Made by a program: the position numbers and the translations under genes. Positions 51,880 through 55,675 of a DNA stretch of 55,675 bases are shown here, in pieces (the stretch's first letter is position 1; the number at the start of each line of letters is the position of its first letter). The DNA is from an uncultured Acetatifactor sp. (GTDB lineage Bacteria; Bacillota; Clostridia; Lachnospirales; Lachnospiraceae). The notes beneath the pieces are model-generated. The model was given only the letters and a program-made list of their open reading frames with translations, ran no database searches and was not told where the DNA came from. The DNA lies in contig CANPYT010000011.1 in NCBI GenBank assembly GCA_947588705.1, forward strand, positions 1 through 55,675, read 5' to 3'.

Positions 51880-52811
51880 GATACCTCTGCCAGGGTCGGC
51901 ATAGCGGGGATGGCGCCGTGACGGCTGGCGGTGATGCTGGCGGCCTTGTTGGCAAAAGCCAGGATCCGCTCAAGTTCTTCCGAAGACAATTTGTCCAGGT
52001 CGGGGAGCTTTGCCAGCCGGGAGAGCGCGGCGCCGAAGAAAGTGTCGCCGGCCCCGTTGGTGTCGCCTACCCTGCAGGGAACGCCAGGCACAAGCCCTGT
52101 CTGGGAACCAAGGCGGTAAAAGGCGCCTTTTGCCCCAAGGGTCACAAGGACGAGCCGGATGCCATGTTCCGCGAGCCTGGCGGTGCCTGCGGCGCAATCG
52201 TCGGTTTTGGCCAGGAGGGGCAGCTCTTCTTCGGAGACTTTCAGCACATCTACCAGCGGGAGCGGCTCCAGCATCCGGGACACTGCGGTGTTTTCGTCCG
52301 GCCAGAGGGCGGCGCGGTAATTGGGGTCATAGCTTATGAGAGCGCCATGCTGCCGGGCCTTCTTGGCGGCGAAAAGCGTAGCGCTCCTGGCCGGTTCCGC
52401 GGTAAGGCTTATGCTCCCGAAATGGAGGAAGCGTGTTTCTTCCAACAGAGAGGCTGGTATCTCGGCTTCCGTGAGATTTACGTCCGCGCTGGGGTCGCGG
52501 TAAAAGCTGAAATGGCGTTCCCCCGTATCGTCCAGCGAAACCACGGCAAGGGTAGTGTGCTGTACGGGGTCGGTGGACATGCCGGAGATGTCCACATGGT
52601 TTTCCAGGAGACAGTCTCGCAGCTGCTCTCCGAAGCTGTCTCGGCCCACCCTTCCCACAAAGGCTGTCCTGGCGCCAAGCCGCGCCGCCGCGACGGCGAG
52701 ATTGGCGGGGGCGCCGCCGGGATTTGCCGTAAACTGGGGGATCCCCTGTCCGTTCCTGCCGTCTTGTGTCAGATCGATCAAGATTTCTCCAATAGCTGTG
52801 ATATCCATCAT
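51870..52811 (-). CDS. scrK: Fructokinase, PfkB/ribokinase family
   Basis: A 313-residue PfkB kinase. GGAPANLAVAAARLG near residue 32 is signature 1 and GDTNGAGDTFFGA near 250 is signature 2 with the catalytic Asp. GEILIDL at the start and DPNYRAALWP near 160 fit bacterial fructokinases. It phosphorylates fructose to fructose 6-phosphate in the cytosol. GGAG lies 6 bases before the ATG; an ATG one codon later is possible. It lies between the lipoprotein operon and the lacI gene, 56 bases after lacI in the same direction, so the two are probably co-transcribed. Confidence 0.9.
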   Translation of the reverse strand: MMDITAIGEILIDLTQDGRNGQGIPQFTANPGGAPANLAVAAARLGARTAFVGRVGRDSFGEQLRDCLLENHVDISGMSTDPVQHTTLAVVSLDDTGERHFSFYRDPSADVNLTEAEIPASLLEETRFLHFGSISLTAEPARSATLFAAKKARQHGALISYDPNYRAALWPDENTAVSRMLEPLPLVDVLKVSEEELPLLAKTDDCAAGTARLAEHGIRLVLVTLGAKGAFYRLGSQTGLVPGVPCRVGDTNGAGDTFFGAALSRLAKLPDLDKLSSEELERILAFANKAASITASRHGAIPAMPTLAEVSGG

Positions 52812-52867
52812 AATAATCTCCATTCTGCCGCTTGAAGCGGCGGTTTTTCGGGTATGCGGTGCCGGCG

Positions 52868-53857
52868 TCAGGATTTTGTGGTGCCGCCGCAGGCGTACTG
52901 TACCGGCAGGCAGATCAGGGAAGGGGCCTTGCCGAGGGGCTTCTCCAGTATCATGGATACGCAGGTCTCGGCGATTTCTTCCAGGGGCTGAACGATAGTG
53001 GAACAGAAGAAATCCTGATCCCCGAAATGCCGGGTGCCGTCAAAGCCGATGATCTGGACATCCTCCGGAACGCGTATCCCCATCTGGCGAAGAGTGCGCA
53101 GAATCTGGTACGCAAGCGAATCTGTGACGCAGAAAATGCCGTCGAAGTCCAGCTTTCCCTTATGGGTGTGCTCCCGGAGAAAATCTTCGAAAGCGGAATA
53201 AGGAGTGCCGTCATCCACGATCTTCAAAGTATAGGGAACGCCCATGGCCTCGCAGGCGTTTATAAATCCGTCTTTCCGCTTGTTTGGCTCGTTGGTGACG
53301 CTTGAGCCGATGCGCATAAAGGCCAGGCTGCGGCACCCGTTTTCCACGAGTTTTTCCGCTGCGATGCGCCCGCCGCCATAATTATCGGAAGAGACACAGG
53401 GGATCTGGCCGCCGAAATAGCGGTCGATGGACACCAGCGGAATGTTCTCCGACACCTTTAGATCCGGATTATAGGAGAGGCAGATGATGCCGTCTACCTT
53501 TTGCTGCTCGGCCAGTATCACATATTCCTGCTCCTGGTTGTGATCGTAATCTGTGGCGTAGAACAGCATCCGGTGCTTGCGCCGGGCCAGAGATCTGTTG
53601 ATGCAGTCTGCCAGTTTGGCAAAAAAAGGGCTGATGAGATTAGGCACCATTACGGCTACTGTGTAAGTCTTGTTGGTCTTCAGGCCCTTGGCGTAGCTGT
53701 TGACGCGGTAATTCAGCTTTGCGACGGCTTCCTCCACGCGGATCCGGTAACTTTCGCCTACGGGAAGGCCGTTGATGACCTTGGATACTGTGCCGAGGGC
53801 CACTCCGGCCTCGCGGGCCACGTCCTTCATTGTGGGGGCGGGATTGTTTTCTGACAT
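52868..53857 (-). CDS. LacI-family transcriptional repressor of the fructan locus
   Basis: A 329-residue LacI regulator. HTH at residues 9-30 (TMKDVAREAGVALGTVSKVI), hinge near 50-60 and a periplasmic-binding-like ligand domain (VAVMVPNLISPFFAKLAD onward). It probably represses the lipoprotein operon, the transporter and itself until a fructan-derived sugar binds. The ATG at 53857 follows GAGGTG at 6 bases; an upstream ATG lacks a site. Operators of one type stand in all three promoter regions. Confidence 0.92.
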   Translation of the reverse strand: MSENNPAPTMKDVAREAGVALGTVSKVINGLPVGESYRIRVEEAVAKLNYRVNSYAKGLKTNKTYTVAVMVPNLISPFFAKLADCINRSLARRKHRMLFYATDYDHNQEQEYVILAEQQKVDGIICLSYNPDLKVSENIPLVSIDRYFGGQIPCVSSDNYGGGRIAAEKLVENGCRSLAFMRIGSSVTNEPNKRKDGFINACEAMGVPYTLKIVDDGTPYSAFEDFLREHTHKGKLDFDGIFCVTDSLAYQILRTLRQMGIRVPEDVQIIGFDGTRHFGDQDFFCSTIVQPLEEIAETCVSMILEKPLGKAPSLICLPVQYACGGTTKS

Positions 53858-53947
53858 TGGTTTCACCTCGTTTGCTTCCTGCATTTATATATACATTTAT
53901 ACTATATATACATTTATACATAGCGTTTAATATTTACTATATAGGAC

Positions 53948-53959
53948 GTGAAATTTCAC
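53948..53959. promoter_or_regulatory. Palindromic operator at the lacI promoter
   Basis: GTGAAATTTCAC, a perfect 12-base palindrome, at about +1 of the lacI transcript. It differs from the other sites in the centre (AAATTT for AACGTT). The leader also has an A+T-rich direct repeat, ATATATACATTTATAC, at about 53887 and 53904. Confidence 0.65.
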
Positions 53960-53965
53960 AACACA

Positions 53966-53994
53966 AGAATAGCATAGTTCATGACTTTTGTAAA
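53966..53994 (-). promoter_or_regulatory. SigA promoter of lacI-fructokinase
   Basis: TTTACA (53994-53989), a 17-base spacer and TATTCT (53971-53966) on the minus strand. Confidence 0.7.
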
Positions 53995-54011
53995 TAGAGA
54001 TAGAAAAATTT

Positions 54012-54022
54012 GTGAAACGTTT
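54012..54022. promoter_or_regulatory. LacI-type operator between lacI and the transporter
   Basis: GTGAAACGTTT, upstream of both divergent promoters. It may be shared by looping. Confidence 0.65.
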
Positions 54023-54141
54023 ATTTGTGCATTTTTGGCTGATACAAATTCGAAAAAGAAAATAGTGCACAAATTCAGAAACTTAAAACTATGCAAAACA
54101 GACAAAGTGATGAAGAAATGGCGAAGATGTTAAAATTTGTA

Positions 54142-54171
54142 TTGACGAGGAAACGGCTTGCGTGGTATTGT
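54142..54171 (+). promoter_or_regulatory. SigA promoter of the ABC transporter operon
   Basis: TTGACG (54142-54147), an 18-base spacer and TATTGT (54166-54171). Leader of about 170 bases in which I see nothing beyond the operator. Confidence 0.6.
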
Positions 54172-54187
54172 TTAGCTGAAAAAAAAA

Positions 54188-54198
54188 TAACGTTTCAC
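54188..54198. promoter_or_regulatory. LacI-type operator at the transporter promoter
   Basis: TAACGTTTCAC, identical to the site at 51664, about 17 bases after the -10 of the transporter operon. Confidence 0.75.
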
Positions 54199-54350
54199 AT
54201 AAAAGAGGGAACAGATTCTTCCGCGTAGGACGGTAACCTGGCAGAAGATGCTGAAAATTCAGGAGTTTATGTATTGGTAAGGAGAAAAAACCTTTCATGA
54301 AACTCCGCGGACAATGTCTTTGACAATATAATGGAAGGAGAGAGCAGAGC

Positions 54351-55310
54351 GTGAGCGATCAAAAAGCAAAGGCGAAAACGAAGGATATCGCGCCTGGAAC
54401 GCCGGGAAGACGCGGCAAGTCTCTGGGAATGCGGATGGCACAGTGCTGGCAGCTGTATTTACTGCTTGCGGTTCCTGTTGTGATTACGATTATCTACAAA
54501 TACATACCTATGTATGGCATACAGATTGCCTTCCGGGATTATGTTCCCAGCAGGGGGTTTTTCGGCAGCGAATGGGTGGGGCTGGATTGGTTTGAACGTT
54601 TTTTTACCGCCCCCACTTTTAAGCGTATGATCGTGAATACGGTGAAGCTTAGCCTTTTCGGGCTGCTGTGGAGTTTCCCTATCCCGATCATCCTCTCGCT
54701 GGCGATCAATCAGCTTCGGTTTAAAAGGTTTAAGAGGGCAGTGCAGACGATTCTATATGCGCCGCATTTTATTTCCATTATGGTAGTGTGCGGTATGATC
54801 CGCATCTTCCTTTCTCCTTACGGAGGGCTGGTCAATCTGCTCCTGGGGGGAAGCCATATTGATTTCATGACAGACCCCAACGCATTTCGGACGATCTACA
54901 TAGCGTCCGGTATCTGGCAGGACGCCGGATGGGGAACGATCATTTATCTGGCCACGCTTTCGGCGGTTGACCCGGGGCTTTACGAGGCGGCGAAGATAGA
55001 CGGCGCATCCCTGTTTCAGCGTATCAGGAATATTGATATTCCAGAGCTGATCCCCATGATCGTACTTCAGCTCATCATGAGCGCCGGCGGGATTATGAGC
55101 GTGGGCTTTGAGAAGGTTTTCCTGCTCCAGACACAGCTCAACAAGGCGGCCAGCGACGTGATCGCGGTTTACGTGTACGAACAGGGTATTGTGGATCACG
55201 CCTACAGCTATTCCACAGCCATCGGCCTGTTCAATACGGTAATCAATATTACGCTTTTGTTCATAGTAAACAAGATAGCGAAACGGGCTGCGAATGTGAG
55301 CTTTATCTAA
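54351..55310 (+). CDS. ABC sugar transporter permease, LplB type
   Basis: A 319-residue permease of the LplB/YtcQ group. N-terminal basic segment, six helices starting at about residue 34, and the EAA loop EAAKIDGASLFQRI near residue 225. PMYGIQIAFRDY near residue 53 is typical. GTG start with AAGGAG about 10 bases upstream. With the next permease it should import fructo-oligosaccharides released by the GH32 enzyme. The substrate is inferred from context. The binding protein gene is expected beyond the window. Confidence 0.92.
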   Translation: MSDQKAKAKTKDIAPGTPGRRGKSLGMRMAQCWQLYLLLAVPVVITIIYKYIPMYGIQIAFRDYVPSRGFFGSEWVGLDWFERFFTAPTFKRMIVNTVKLSLFGLLWSFPIPIILSLAINQLRFKRFKRAVQTILYAPHFISIMVVCGMIRIFLSPYGGLVNLLLGGSHIDFMTDPNAFRTIYIASGIWQDAGWGTIIYLATLSAVDPGLYEAAKIDGASLFQRIRNIDIPELIPMIVLQLIMSAGGIMSVGFEKVFLLQTQLNKAASDVIAVYVYEQGIVDHAYSYSTAIGLFNTVINITLLFIVNKIAKRAANVSFI

Positions 55311-55368
55311 GTGTGTTTGCGGCGATATCATTGTCTGTGCCGCTCAGGGCGGCGGAATGTGAGGAAAT

Positions 55369-55675
55369 ATGAAAAGACATGGTCTTTCTGACAAAGTCAG
55401 CGATGTGATACTTGTGACATTATGCGTGGTCGTTTTGCTGGTCGTTGCCTATCCGCTCTACTATGTGCTGGTGGCTTCGGCGTCAAACCCCTATGACGTG
55501 TATACCGGCAAGACCTTTTTGCTTCCCAGCCAGTTTACGCTGGAGGGTTATAAGGCGGTATTTTCTGATCCGAAGATATTCAGCGGATTTAAGAATTCCG
55601 TGCTGTACACGGTGGTCGGCACCGTCTTTTCCGTGGTGATGGTTTATTTTGTGGCTTATCCCCTGAGCTGTAAGG
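55369..55675 (+). CDS. ABC sugar transporter permease, YtcP/CarB type, N-terminal part
   Basis: The first 102 residues of the second permease; it runs past the window end. One membrane helix (about 14-36), then the PLYYVLVASASNPYDV segment and VFSDPKIFSGFKNSVLYT, typical of this group. GAGG precedes the ATG at 55369. It pairs with the LplB-type permease, 58 bases upstream. Confidence 0.88.
   Translation, partial: MKRHGLSDKVSDVILVTLCVVVLLVVAYPLYYVLVASASNPYDVYTGKTFLLPSQFTLEGYKAVFSDPKIFSGFKNSVLYTVVGTVFSVVMVYFVAYPLSCK

Overview
The window reads as chromosome of a G+C-rich, endospore-forming member of the Clostridia, most likely Lachnospiraceae. The reasons are spore genes (spoVAD, spoVAE, a Spo0A-type DNA-binding protein), strong GGAGG ribosome sites, SigA-type promoters in A+T-rich gaps, a Bacillus-type ARG box in front of the arginine genes, and many protein variants typical of that family. 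I cannot name genus or species. No rRNA or tRNA gene and no CRISPR array was seen.

Layout. 1-3.9 kb: end of an oligopeptide-type ABC transporter operon (binding protein tail, two permeases, one protein with both ATPase domains). 3.9-12.1 kb: a calcium-type P-ATPase, trpS, a repeat-rich SH3b membrane protein, spoVAD and a cytosolic GH8 exo-oligoxylanase. 12.1-18.4 kb: a DUF11 protein with a sporulation-like promoter, an acyltransferase, ridA, a shikimate-kinase-like gene, spoVAE, DUF5721, degV and DUF1294. 18.7-25.8 kb: arginine synthesis, argG divergent from argC-GNAT-argJ-argB-argD, with ARG boxes between. 25.9-35.6 kb: an orphan binding protein, a YdcZ transporter, then comEA, a two-component system, a GerMN lipoprotein and comEC, with holA convergent. 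36-43.5 kb: ptsI-like, a Spo0A DNA-binding domain without receiver, glgA, a SpoVB-like flippase and rqcH. 43.5-55.7 kb: carbohydrate use, with a GH39-GH43 fusion followed by a fructan locus: GH32 lipoprotein, a non-catalytic lipoprotein with three binding-like modules, fructokinase, LacI repressor and a divergent ABC sugar importer running off the window.

The fructan locus can be read as one regulated system. The two lipoproteins would capture and cut fructan at the cell surface, the ABC transporter would import the products, and fructokinase would phosphorylate fructose. The LacI protein probably binds five related sites (TAACGTTTCAC/GTGAAACGTTA type, plus GTGAAATTTCAC), three of which sit just downstream of good SigA promoters.

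The main unexplained structure is a family of short non-coding elements, at least eight copies in 55 kb. They have GTAACAGTTCAGCC inverted ends, and four intact copies are flanked by exact 8-base direct repeats while a fifth matches 7 of 8. They look like miniature transposable elements, and the GTAA end plus 8-base duplication fits the IS66 family. A second theme is degenerate tandem repeats of many unrelated units, both between genes and inside two genes (SH3b protein and comEC).
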